This document shows positions 21,701 through 30,868 of a stretch of 64,000 nucleotides of DNA, piece by piece; position 1 is the stretch's first letter, and each line of letters starts with the position of its first letter. The DNA comes from Theocolax elegans. Taxonomy: Eukaryota; Arthropoda; Insecta; Hymenoptera; Cerocephalidae. The notes below the pieces were generated by a model that was not told where the DNA came from, did no database searches, and worked only from the letters and a program-made list of their open reading frames with translations. The translations under genes were made by a program, and so were the position numbers. The DNA is taken from assembly GCA_026168455.1 (NCBI GenBank), contig CM047425.1:27752256-27816255 (forward strand). Reading direction: 5' to 3'.

Positions 21701-23247
21701 AGCAAGAGCATGTAGATTCCTGACAAACCATTTAGCAGGATCTTCATCTTCTTCTTTGCATTGTCTATAACTCTTGTACTCTGAGCGTGTTTCATCAAAG
21801 CTACACATTATAAAGAAGCCTACACTATAGGCTTTCAAACAAACTTTCAAAATCACCATAAACGACAAATGGTACACGATTTTCATTTTTAAAGTTTTTA
21901 AACTTTAATATTTGATCCTTTTCTTCAGGCAGCACAATTTTGTATTGATTAAATGCTTGACAATCAATTGAATGACTTGTCAGCATATCAGCATTTCGAA
22001 AATAATGTAGACACCGGTCGCAAATGAATGCCTTATGTTCATGAGCACTTAATTGACTTCCTATTAAACGGGAAAGGTCTTTAATCCATACATAATGAAG
22101 CTTGTACTCTTGATCGATACTAGGTTCCCCCACCACTTCTTCTTCTTCTTCATCTTCATCAATGTAGATATTTTCAATGAGAAGCAGGTTAATGTGTTTA
22201 TTTTTCTTCAGCGATGTTAAATGTCTTGGCAAAACTTTGAAAACTCCACGTTTCTTTTTTAGAAAATAAACATTGATTGAGATACTGTTCTGTTTCTCAA
22301 ACTTACTTACTTGCCTTGGAGTGACTGGGAATTCGATTCCATCAAAGTTTAATTCATCTTTATTCCTAGTATAATTTGAAATTCGACAAGAGTGTTTTTG
22401 CACAGGATGTAGTGCTGAAAGAAGAGCCCATCTGAAGCATTCGTTATCAGTATTATTAACATTTATGCAAGCTCTCTTTTTCTTAATACTTTCAGGTGAG
22501 TGAATAAAAGAGCTTCCTCTCGTCGGATTAAATTTATTTATCTTAATTGTTATATTCAAAATAGCTTTCAAAGTCCATCCCAAGTCTCGTTCTTGAAAAT
22601 CTTCCATATCAACATAAGTAGGTTGTTGTATATTTGAAATAAACCATTCTGTTAAATCAGTTGTGGAAAATATTGGTAAAAATTTTGTGTTAAAATATTT
22701 AATGTCCGAAGTCTCTTCATCATTCTTCTTGATTATATACTCGGCTGCTAGAACAGTATCAACTTTTACTGCAGAATGCTGGTCAAGTAGTCGGTTAACA
22801 TTTGCTACAAAGAGCGGTAGTACATCTCTCATAAACGTAGAAAAATCCAAATGTCTACGATTTGTAATAACAGATGTTTTAATACGATTTTCAAATGCGC
22901 TATCGATGTCATCCCAAGATAGTGATGAGTCGTCCGCTTCTTCTTCTACTTCAACTGATTCAGTGACCGATGCAATACCAGCACCTTCAACGACAGAACT
23001 AAATTCTAGATGGTCGCGAAACAATTGAACAATGCTTTTTATAATTCCTACAGCGGTTTCTAGTTTTCGTTTGTCAGATACATTCAAGCCGGAAGTACGT
23101 GCATAGCATTGTGCAGCTAGTAGTGTCATAGTTACCAAGTTCTAACCATCTTTCTATATCATCACTATCAGCGTTTCCTACCAAAATATGATGATATGAA
23201 TTCCGCAGCATGTTAGCTGTATCTTTAAAGTATTGAGCTGAATACAT
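18726..23247 (-). pseudogene. Polinton protein-primed family B DNA polymerase, broken, two introns
   Basis: The start is an ATG at 23247 (MYSAQYFKDTAN); a 1-nt shift near 23135 leads into the long frame 23134-21825. That frame has a Cys/His zinc motif (FICDRCLHYF) and exonuclease motif YGDFESL. Further parts follow with a frameshift near 21840, an intron 21542-21472 (GT...AG), TAG at 21312-21314, an intron 20798-20732, a frameshift near 20500, TAG at 20427-20429 and a frameshift near 20190. Polymerase motif A is [12 protein letters not shown] (about 20560), motif B LFNNAVYGKTMEN (about 20130), motif C YTDTDSLVYEI (about 19830). A repeat array (19386-19637) then splits the protein before its conserved C-terminal block (KIALSAHDDK, DTLPWGH; 19120-19200). 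After that an unusual glutamine/alanine-rich tail of about 110 residues runs to 18726. Expected role: element replication. Confidence 0.93.
19386..19637. repeat. 98-99-bp tandem repeat inserted in the polymerase gene, ~2.5 copies
   Basis: The phrase aaaacgtctattttttcaat starts at 19386, 19484 and 19583. Each copy also has gttggccgggtt and ttcaaatgcatttttat. On the minus strand the polymerase frame is conserved up to about 19638 and resumes at about 19384, so the array sits between two normally adjacent codons. It adds stops and is not coding. Confidence 0.8.
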
Positions 23248-23469
23248 GACGACATAAGTGATAATACTTTAATCAATGAGATAGGAGCGATCGGTCTGCG
23301 AGGAGTACTCAGCAATAGGTACCGTTAATCAGCTCACTATTGACAAAGACCAAAGTATATTTGTTATATCGCTTCACAATCAATTTGAGAGGAATAATTG
23401 CTTATAGTCAGAGAGAGAACTTCCTAGGAGAATTACTCTCGAACTGTATCGTTCACAAAATGAACCTTT

Positions 23470-23654
23470 CTTTTATACATTATTGGCATAGTGGTGGGGG
23501 TAAGAAATTATCCTAATTGGTCTAAAAATAATGATGGGGGTAATGAAAATAGGATTGCTCCTGATTGGTGATACAAATCGTGGTAGGGAGAAACTCAGCT
23601 TAGCAAAGGTATAAAAGAAAATACAAACATCAATTGAAATTAGTATTCCGCACG
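23470..23654. promoter_or_regulatory. Divergent promoter region between polymerase and right outward gene
   Basis: The plus-strand TATAAAAG at 23610-23617 lies about 38 nt before the ATG at 23655. The minus-strand TATAAAAG at 23470-23477 faces the polymerase, whose ATG is 220 nt away. Between them are two TGGGGGTAA-type motifs (about 23493 and 23535) and CCAAT-like attggt boxes. Confidence 0.6.
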
Positions 23655-24259
23655 ATGGAGTACATAGTCGACGTCCAAGGATTCAAAATTACTGTGAACG
23701 AGTTCGTTTTTAAGGAAGTAGCTATAGTACCTCTAGAGGAGGATGCTTTACCATCAGTTTTCCTCTTCAAGCCACCACATCCTTGGGATCAGCTATTGCC
23801 AAAAAATAAATGTGAAAACCGTTGGCTAGAGTTGAACTATCATGGAATATTGTGGAGATCTGACAGTATTCCATACGATGATGTTGCTAGAACAATTCGA
23901 ACTATCATCGGTGATTCGAAAGTCTATGTTAAGGGGCTTGAAAAGACAAAATGGTTGAGAATGATTCTAGCTGATGAGTAAGTTTTTTTAATTAAACATA
24001 TATATATATATATATATAATTTCACATTCAAAACATAATGTGGATTTATTTCTTTTTCAGATCTGTTCAAAATATTGAAGATCTAAATTGTCCTCCACTT
24101 AAAAAATTAAATGCTGACCTCGCAACATGCACTAATCATACTGAGTGTACGTTTCCGGTATGTGCACTTCACAATGCTGTCGCCATGAAGAACTGGTTAA
24201 TAGATCTGAATCAATCTCATTTTCAAAAAGATAATGAATTAATATTAATGTACAATTGA
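23655..24259 (+). CDS. Polinton-associated outward gene, right copy (one intron)
   Basis: Exon 1 is 23655-23977, the intron 23978-24060 (GTAAGT...TTTTTCAG, with an AT repeat), and exon 2 24061-24259; the spliced product is 173 residues. The start MEYIVDVQGF matches the left paralog, as do HPWDQLLPKN, the YHGILW block and VKGLEKTKWL. The C-terminal cluster CTNHTECTFPVCALH is a candidate zinc site. No disruption is seen, in contrast to most neighbours. It is transcribed outward, toward the right end. A polyadenylation-like AATAAA (about 24301) follows. Function is unknown; see the left copy for the exonuclease guess. Confidence 0.85.
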
Positions 24260-24610
24260 AAGCATTCTGAAAATAATTCATGTATTTAAAGTTAAATAAT
24301 TAATAAACTATATTAAAATGATAAATATTGATTTATTTCCACTACCTTTCAAAAAAGTTATTAAATCAGTAAGGTTTTATAAACAAAAAATAATAAAGTC
24401 TATTTATACAATTTTCTATTTCATCTTCTGATTTTTTATAATAAAAAAAAATTAATTATAGCAATTATAATCTAATATATTAATTATTCTGAAATTTGTG
24501 CAGAGTAATAGATATATGAGAGATATAAATTACAATACAAAACAAAATAAAAAACAAAAAAACAAATTTGTTAAAGTGTTGATCAACAAATTTATTTTAT
24601 AACAGTTTAA

Positions 24611-24847
24611 ATAGAGTAACAATAATTTTTATTGTTTTCTTTCAAGTCTCTAAACCACTATACAAAATTTCAGAGCAATTGTTACATTAGTTTTGAAGTA
24701 ATGTTCATTAGTAGATATTGCAAAAATGCTGAATACGGCTTTTATTTCAAACTTGTTATTTTTTATATTTTACAATCTAATGTATCGATTGCATTGAAAT
24801 TTTGTATAGATGTTTGGAGACTTGAAAGAAAACAATAAAAATTATTA
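24611..24847. repeat. Palindromic MITE-like repeat inside the Polinton
   Basis: The left arm (aataatttttattgttttct, then ttcaagtctctaaac) returns inverted at about 24775-24847 (gagacttgaaagaaaacaat). Arms are about 65 bp and the centre about 100 bp. The ORF across it is a by-product. Confidence 0.7.
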
Positions 24848-25024
24848 TTATTACATTTACATTGATATATAAAAATTTCAAGTCAAACACTTGAGCTACT
24901 TTTAATATATTCAAGTGTTTGTGTTATAAATACTTTATTTTACTTTTTTTATTTAAATATTTTATTTTATTTATATTAAGTAAGGGTGAATGGAGTATAA
25001 TTCCCAACGTTTAATAAGTGTTGT

Positions 25025-25069
25025 GGCCCTGAAAGGGGCCGATTGGTTTTGGTAGACCTTTAAAGGGCT
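25025..25069 (-). terminator. Histone-type 3' stem-loop candidates downstream of the degron ORF
   Basis: On the minus strand, GGCCCCTTTCAGGGCC (25040-25025) has the 16-nt geometry of a replication-dependent histone mRNA stem-loop: five outer pairs, loop TTTC and an A at position 11. A second, weaker one, AGCCCTTTAAAGGTCT (25069-25054), is 14 nt upstream of it. Both lie 63-107 nt after the stop of the 25132-25356 gene. The functional reading is inference. Confidence 0.5.
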
Positions 25070-25131
25070 GATTGTTTTTTTTTGGTTCTAAAAAGTACCG
25101 GTTATATCTGCTCGCCACATTTTGTACATCT

Positions 25132-25356
25132 TCAAAATTGGTTTGTAGTTGACAACGCCGGTGGTGAAGCCGGTGACGAAGCTGGTGAAGCCGGTGACGA
25201 TGCTGGTGAAGTCGGTGACGTTGACTTTGTTAAATCAATTATTTCCTGGATTATTTCGACCTCCAGTTCCTCCATCTGCGGCGACATTGGTGGAGTTGGT
25301 AGACACTCAAAGTCGCTTTGAGTACTGCTGATGTAAGCAGAGTCGGGAGAGCTCAT
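25132..25356 (-). CDS. Polinton accessory protein with Myc-like degron and SUMO-interaction-like motif
   Basis: The 74-residue frame has an ATG at 25356 and a TATA box (TATAAAT, 25392-25398) 36 nt upstream, the same spacing as other Polinton genes here. Residues 18-27 read LPTPPMSPQ, very close to the phosphodegron of Myc-type proteins recognised by the Fbw7 ubiquitin ligase. Residues 31-42 read VEIIQEIIDLTK, in which IIDLT matches the SUMO-interaction consensus and is preceded by acidic residues. The C-terminal part is SP/SPA repeats built from a 15-bp DNA repeat. No homolog is named with confidence. Adintoviruses are reported to carry small oncoprotein-like genes at a similar place, so a cell-cycle role is a reasonable inference. 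Proteins this short can also arise by chance, so coding status needs transcript support. Confidence 0.5.
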   Translation of the reverse strand: MSSPDSAYISSTQSDFECLPTPPMSPQMEELEVEIIQEIIDLTKSTSPTSPASSPASPASSPASPPALSTTNQF

Positions 25357-25385
25357 GATGCCAATGATGTTTGGACCGAAAAACT

Positions 25386-25405
25386 AATTCAATTTATAAT
25401 AGTGA
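25386..25405. promoter_or_regulatory. TATA-containing divergent start region
   Basis: The segment aatttataatag (about 25391-25402) gives TATAAAT on the minus strand for the degron ORF. Its plus-strand reading TTATAAT precedes an ATG at 25409, too close for a standard TATA-dependent start. Confidence 0.4.
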
Positions 25406-25408
25406 TTG

Positions 25409-26028
25409 ATGATAGAGTGGGGAGGCGGGAGGGTGGGGATGAGTCGCGGAGCTGCTACGGAAGAGTTGATAAAGGAGGCGCGAGTCCATCGTTTTATTCA
25501 GTTATGCCCGAACCACGGAGGAAGCAGCGAGAGCGCGATAAACGCGGCGGTTGGCGCGTACGAGAGCGAGCGACGACGTGCGTTACGAGAAGGCGGTCGT
25601 TGTCCGAGCCTCGCTCGCGACGACTATCCTGATCGTCGTGCTGGAAGATCCTCTGAAAGGTTAACGTGTTTGAGCACCTCAATAGATCGCTTGAGCCTCG
25701 CTCGCGACTTGAGGTCTCAAACATTGATTCCTCCCAGAGATCGACCACCCTGTTTCGAGCTTTCTGTAACGCCCAATTTCCCTGTGTGCCAGCTCTGTAT
25801 ATTCCTCCAATGTTAGAGCATAGCAAACCGCGCGTGTTTGAACTACCACCATCAGCGTCTCCTCCACTACGTCCTCCACTCAATGAACAGCAGAGGAGAC
25901 AACGTCGCGAGTGGCACCTGTCGCGACGGGATAGATGGAAGGAGCTGGAGGCCAGGACGAGATCAACACCAGTTCGCCGATTCCAGCATTCATCTCTCAA
26001 ACTATTCAGGAAAAAATTATTTTTATAA
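25409..26028 (+). other. GC-rich right-end cassette, possible arginine-rich protein
   Basis: The composition shifts sharply to GC here. A plus-strand frame from ATG 25409 runs to 25816 (about 135 residues, Arg/Ser-rich). A second frame, open up to 26028, has RRQRREWHLSRRDRWKELEA. Neither contains a motif I recognise. The minus strand is open over 25494-26174 as well, so open frames alone prove little. Hairpins shaped like histone stem-loops begin 15 nt after 26028, which would fit the end of a plus-strand transcript. I cannot decide whether one spliced gene, or none, is encoded. Confidence 0.3.
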
Positions 26029-26042
26029 AGAAGAGAAATATC

Positions 26043-26245
26043 AGCCCATTTCAGGGCTCTCGTTATGTTAAACGTAGAGAAACAAATCGTTTCTAGAAAG
26101 CTCTTTTCAGAGCTAATAAATAACATGTAAAGTAACGAACTGAAAAATAATTGGTCGCTTTCACGACTATCCAATGTAAGGAAAAATAATTAGTCCTTTT
26201 CAGGACTGCTAAATGTAAGGAAAAAAATCAGTCCTTTTCAGGACT
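26043..26245 (+). terminator. Array of five histone-type stem-loop candidates
   Basis: Sixteen-base hairpins occur at 26043 (AGCCCATTTCAGGGCT), 26099 (AGCTCTTTTCAGAGCT), 26153 (GGTCGCTTTCACGACT), 26192 and 26230 (both AGTCCTTTTCAGGACT). The stems differ but pair, while the TTTC loop and following A are constant. Purine-rich aaggaaaaa follows the third and fourth at 10-11 nt, like a histone downstream element. The last two are near-exact tandem copies. Confidence 0.5.
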
Positions 26246-26369
26246 ATTAAATTTTTTTTTTAAACGTATAGAACAGATTATTAAATTTATTTAATTATTT
26301 ATTTAATACTAATAATAAATGTAAAAATTTATTGCCGGAGAAAGAAAGAAATCGCGTACTTGTGGCTGT

Positions 26370-26411
<42 letters not shown>

Positions 26412-26528
26412 TACGCGTCGATATACACGTGGCTGCAATGACGCAAGAGAGAGAGAGAGAGAGATACAATACAATACTCACGCGCGCGCGCGCGCGCGCA
26501 CACACACACACACACATACACACACATT
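26370..26528. repeat. Microsatellite block next to the right Polinton end
   Basis: (GA)n at about 26374-26402 and 26448-26464 is followed by a (CG)n/(CA)n tract at about 26480-26527. ORFs here are dinucleotide-repeat artefacts. The CA part mirrors the GT tract of the left end. Confidence 0.9.
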
Positions 26529-26576
26529 TGGGTTAGAACCGGCCTATGGGTTAGAACCGGCATAGCTTATGATGAG
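26529..26576 (-). repeat. Polinton right terminal inverted repeat and gatgag duplication
   Basis: Inverted, 26570-26529 matches the left end (ATAAGCTA.GC.GGTTCTAACCC and the second copy). The target duplication is 26571-26576. Confidence 0.8.
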
Positions 26577-27460
26577 TACATTTAAAATAAATACATTTAG
26601 CACATTGGATTATTAAGTTTAGAATTTTGTATTGATTATAACATGTATTATTTTAAATGGCTTCATAATGAATAAACTAATATAAATAAATACTTATTTA
26701 TTAAAAACTGGCAGTAATAGTCTTATGTTTAAAGTTTAACAACAGTTTTCCATTTTATTGATTTAAATGTTATTTTATCAATACATAAATATAGTAATAT
26801 AATATTTCAATGCTGCCGTAATCTTAAAGAAATTTTCAATATAATATTCTTATACGCAATACATAAAATATAATCACGGTACATAATTATATTATTTAGT
26901 AGTGACAAGGAAACTGCTGTTTTTTAAACATAAACAGTAAAAATTATAAATCGAAAATGTGAATCTCTTTGGATAAATAATATCTGGACTCAAAGGAACG
27001 AATGTGAATCTATTATGGCTATTATTCTGTCCGCGATTATTTGTATTTTTTAATAACTTAATATTATTTAATTCAATAAAACCAAATTTGAAATATGTAA
27101 TTTTTCCTTATTTTTCTATTTTTAAATCGACGAATTTATAAATCTATCAATAATGTAAAGTAGTATAGTTTCATAGCTCTCTGGTCTCGAAATTAATCAA
27201 TTTTTGATTAAAACTTTTCATACAATTTCAATTTTATATATTTATAAATAATCGAACTAAAAACTTATTTTGATTGTTTAAAATCCTCCTGTTTCAAATG
27301 CCGGGAAACCAATTCGTCTACAATTTTTAGAATAACTTATAACGATTAAGATTAAAAAAACATTCTTTATACAAGGTAACGAATTCAAAATGGCGTATAA
27401 TATAATATATAAGTATGTAGCTTTATATAAAACAATTATGCTTAATATGCAAAAATTAAT
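26577..27460. other. AT-rich stretch, nothing recognised
   Basis: No supported ORF, RNA gene or paired repeat was seen. Confidence 0.4.
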
Positions 27461-27472
27461 AAATATTGTGAA

Positions 27473-27913
27473 GGAGCCGCGGTGGCTCATTGGTAGAGCT
27501 CCCGACTCTCACACCGAGGGTCGTGGGTTCGATCCCAGACGTGTACCTCTGAAAATTTTTTCATGTGCATTTTTCGAACACCGCGACTCAGTGGCTCGGC
27601 GTGTCACTATAATGTGACGCCAGTTCAGGTGCGCGTGCGTTTCGTGCACTTGTCAGTGCATGAGAGGCACGGGCATCTGAACTATAGGGAACGTTAGGGA
27701 CGCGAAGATGTAAAGAGGATCGCGGTGGTTCCATCGGGAGGACAGGAAACTGTAATTATTAGACTAATTACAGTGACCGATGATATCTTCCGATGGACAC
27801 AAGCACCACTGCTTCAACTACATGTGCTTTATTTACTGACACACCGTTCACCTCCGTCGCTGATTAGCCCTGGCAGCGTAAATAAAGCGACGTTAAATAA
27901 CAAAAAAAAAAAA
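27473..27913 (+). mobile_element. tRNA-derived SINE with perfect target duplication
   Basis: The head is tRNA-like. The A box region is TGGCTCATTGGTAGAG (about 27482), the B box GGTTCGATCCC (about 27526). A ~370-bp unrelated body follows and the element ends in an A tract at about 27902-27913. The 12-bp duplication aaatattgtgaa is exact at 27461-27472 and 27914-27925, indicating LINE-driven insertion and limited age. Confidence 0.93.
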
Positions 27914-27929
27914 AAATATTGTGAAATTA

Positions 27930-28315
27930 TAGAAATATATATATTTACATTTGCAAATAGTTTTTTTTGAACGACAGTGTCAAAATTTCTTATAAAGTAA
28001 CATGGGAACTATAGTTATGTTACATATAATTATTATTTGTACTAGCCAAATTGCTCGACTCGCTCGCAGTTAAATATTATTGTTAACAAAATATTTCCTA
28101 TTTCATCAAATTACAATATAATGTAATATTCAAAAAATTATTTTTTAAAAACTATTTAGTAAAATAATTTATAGTACTAGTAATTAAATAAATATTACAA
28201 TTATATAATTTGTTGGGATAAATCCCTAATAATTAATAAAACAATGATCATTTTTACTATTTATATCAATAACAATTATTGTTATTCTCAATAATTAATT
28301 CTAATCTTATTATTT
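27930..28315. other. AT-rich stretch, nothing recognised
   Basis: No supported feature was seen. Confidence 0.4.
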
Positions 28316-28319
28316 ACAT

Positions 28320-29575
28320 TAGAGGGATTCCATGTGAAATCAGCAGATGAAAATTTTTAAATTATTGATATTCTGCTAAACAACTCTTCTTTGAACCTAG
28401 AATATGTAAAATAATTTTTAGATGCTTTACTTAGATAGGAAAGAAGGATAGGAAAATTTTAATTACAACCATTAATTGAATATTACTGCACTTTTACTGA
28501 CTTTAAGTCACTAAAAAGTCATATATATTGATTTTTGACATTGTTCGGCACAATTGATATTACTGAAAAAAATCACAGATACATCTAATTACATGTACTT
28601 TGTGTCTACCAAACCGCCTAGGGGTATATTTAATAGGATTAAAGATATACACTTTTTTCTGTAAAGCGAACTGCAAAAATAAAATTTCAACATGAGTGTC
28701 AATTGCCGATGAACATGAACTTTTTTAATTCAAGAAAATTAATAATTTTAAAAATATTGGTAGATTCTGCTTTTCAGTTGCAACAAAAAATATCTCTATA
28801 AATTTTCTCCTGAGATTAATAGTTTTAGAGAAAAAATTTCACATAGAAATATGATACGAATATTCGAGTGAATATATTTATACAAATTTTTTTATTATAC
28901 CAATAGCTTTATGAAATTTTTTCTCTAAAACTATTACTCTCAGGAGAAAATTTATAAAGTAATTTGTTGTTGCAAATGAAAAGCAGAATCTACCAGTATT
29001 TTTAAAATGATTAATTATCTTGAATTAAAAATGTTCATGTTCATCGGCAACTGACACCCATGTTGAACTTTTTTATTTTTGCTGTTAGCTTTACAGAAAA
29101 AAGTGTATATCTTTAATCCTATTAATTATAGCCCTAAGCGGTTTGGTACACACAAAGAATATGTAATTAGATGCATTTATGATTTTTTTTTAATAATATC
29201 AATTCTACCAAACAATGTCAAATATTAAACTATATGATTTTTTAGTGACTGAAGGTCAGTAAAAGTGCAGTAATATTCAAGCAATGGTTATAATTAAAAT
29301 TTTATTAAAATCTTGATGTAATTTTCAGTTTTAAAGGTGTCTATCATTTTTTGTAAGATGCATATATTTTGAGTTATAAAGTCATGAAAATTGGTCATAT
29401 AAATGGAAAACAGCAAAATATGTATTTTTTTGTTATTAATAACTTTTTTCCTATCTAAGTAAAGCATCTAAAATTTTTTTTACATATTCTAGGTTCAAAG
29501 AGGAGTTGTTTAGCACAAATTAAAATTTTCATCTGCTTATTTTTCATGGAATGCCCCATTAGTACCTGATAAACT
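28320..29575. mobile_element. Long palindromic foldback element A
   Basis: The ends gggattccatgtgaaatcag and the inverted (catggaatgcccc at the right) define about 1.25 kb. The arms pair along most of their length, for example ctcctgagattaatagtttt (28806) with aaaactattactctcagga (about 28926), around a centre near 28870. No ORF is present. The terminal motif resembles that of the next element. Confidence 0.8.
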
Positions 29576-29755
29576 GTGTATAATTCAAAATAGATCGATT
29601 CATATTAATAAATCTAGTTAGAATTTAAAATACTACATGTACTAGGATGACAAATATTAGAAGTTCAAATAGATATAACGATTTGTTTTTACAATTTTTG
29701 ATATATTGTGTTGTTATATTATTTTTGATATATTGTTTATTTATATATATGGGGT

Positions 29756-30748
29756 ATTCCACGTGAAGTGGTCCGATCAAAATTTTAAAATGCACCAAAT
29801 TTTAAGTACACATTGCAAATGTTTTTCAGAATACAGAAAAAAATTTTTAGGTACTGGAATTTATTAGCTCAAAAGTTATTCTGACCTCAAAAAGTGAACT
29901 TTTTCCAGTTTTTTTCAACACCAGCTGGGTTCATCGCTATTTACCTCAAAATCTATCAACTTTTACTATACAACATTATATGTAACATTCGTTGCTAATT
30001 ATGTGTAGAAATTATCCTTCTGGGTTAGAATTTCTAATCTCAAGGTCAATGTTACATAAAGTACATGTCAATATTCAACTTAAAAAAGTATAAGTTCGCC
30101 ACAATTGATTTTTTTATCCAAAAGTCTAAAAGAAAGCTTGGAGCAATAACTTTCAAATGGTCTGTAGCATTTTTATGGCCTTCAATTCTGTAAAAATTTA
30201 TGATAATTTAAAGAAAGACAAAAAATTCACAAAAATTAACATGGTATTTCCCATTGAAATTTTTAAAAAAATTTGGTGTTTCTTTAAATTATCATAACTT
30301 TTTACAGAATTGTAGGCCATAAAAATGCTACAGACCATTTGAAAGTTATTGCTCCAAGCTTTCTTTTAGACTTTTGGATAAAAAAATCAATTGTGGCGAA
30401 CTTATACTTTTTTAAGTTGAATATTGACATGTACTTTATGTAACATTGACCTTGAGATTAGAAATTCTAACCCAGAAGGATAATTTCTACACATAATTAG
30501 CAACGAATGTTTCATATAATGTTGTATAGTAAAAGTTAATAGATTTTGAGTTAAATAGCGATGAACCCAGCTGGTGTTGAAAAAAACTGGAAAAAGTTCA
30601 CTTTTTGAGGTTAGAATAACTTTTGAGCTAATAAATATCAGTACCTAAAAATTTTTTTCTGTATTCTGGAAAACATTTGCAATGTGTACCCAAAATTTGG
30701 TGCATTTTAAAATTTTGATCGGACCACTTCACGTGGAATACCCCATAT
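29756..30748. mobile_element. Long palindromic foldback element B, near-perfect arms
   Basis: The left end ggggtattccacgtgaagtg is repeated inverted at the right (cacttcacgtggaatacccc). Arms of about 485 bp are nearly identical around a centre near 30250. Both sides abut atatat runs. A transcript would fold into one long double strand. Confidence 0.9.
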
Positions 30749-30832
30749 ATATATACATATATATATATCCCCATTAAAAAATCTTACTAGAGATCCAAAT
30801 GTATACCAAAAACTCATTTCAGCAATTTTTCG

Positions 30833-30858
30833 TTCATTACACGTTTTAAACCTTCTTC
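30833..30858. repeat. 26-bp direct repeat flanking the gypsy remnant, left
   Basis: The sequence from ttcattacacg to ccttcttc is identical at 38448-38473, just outside the 5' end of the gag region. Confidence 0.75.
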
Positions 30859-30868
30859 GATTTTATAT

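Larger units (their letters stand above)
10669..26570. mobile_element. Polinton/Maverick DNA element (adintovirus-like), 15.9 kb, decayed
   Basis: Both ends and the hallmark gene set are present. The left end reads AGTAGATAAGCTAGGCTGG and the right end, inverted, reads ATAAGCTATGCCGG. Both continue into two copies of GGTTCTAACCC-type sequence and then a GT microsatellite; gatgag duplicates flank the whole. The 5' AG start and 6-bp duplication fit Polintons. The right end appears to lack about 5 terminal bases. Genes: outward paralog (-), major capsid (-), penton (-), PLA2/protease (-), ATPase (+), DUF8207-like (+), fibre-like (+), integrase (+), small protein (-), polymerase B (-), outward paralog (+), and an accessory cassette at the right end. 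Inverted ends are short (about 50 bp plus microsatellite) compared with the hundreds of bp usual for the family. Confidence 0.95.

Noticed and set aside
23982..24037. Gap in the right outward gene, first read as a frameshift
   Set aside because: GTAAGT and TTTTTCAG boundaries restore the frame exactly, so it is an intron.
25494..26174. 226-residue minus-strand ORF in the Polinton right cassette
   Set aside because: It overlaps open plus-strand frames in GC-rich DNA and shows no motif; the hairpin array favours plus-strand transcription. Not excluded completely.
26309..26565. ORFs on both strands near the Polinton right end
   Set aside because: They are translations of GA, CG and CA microsatellites.
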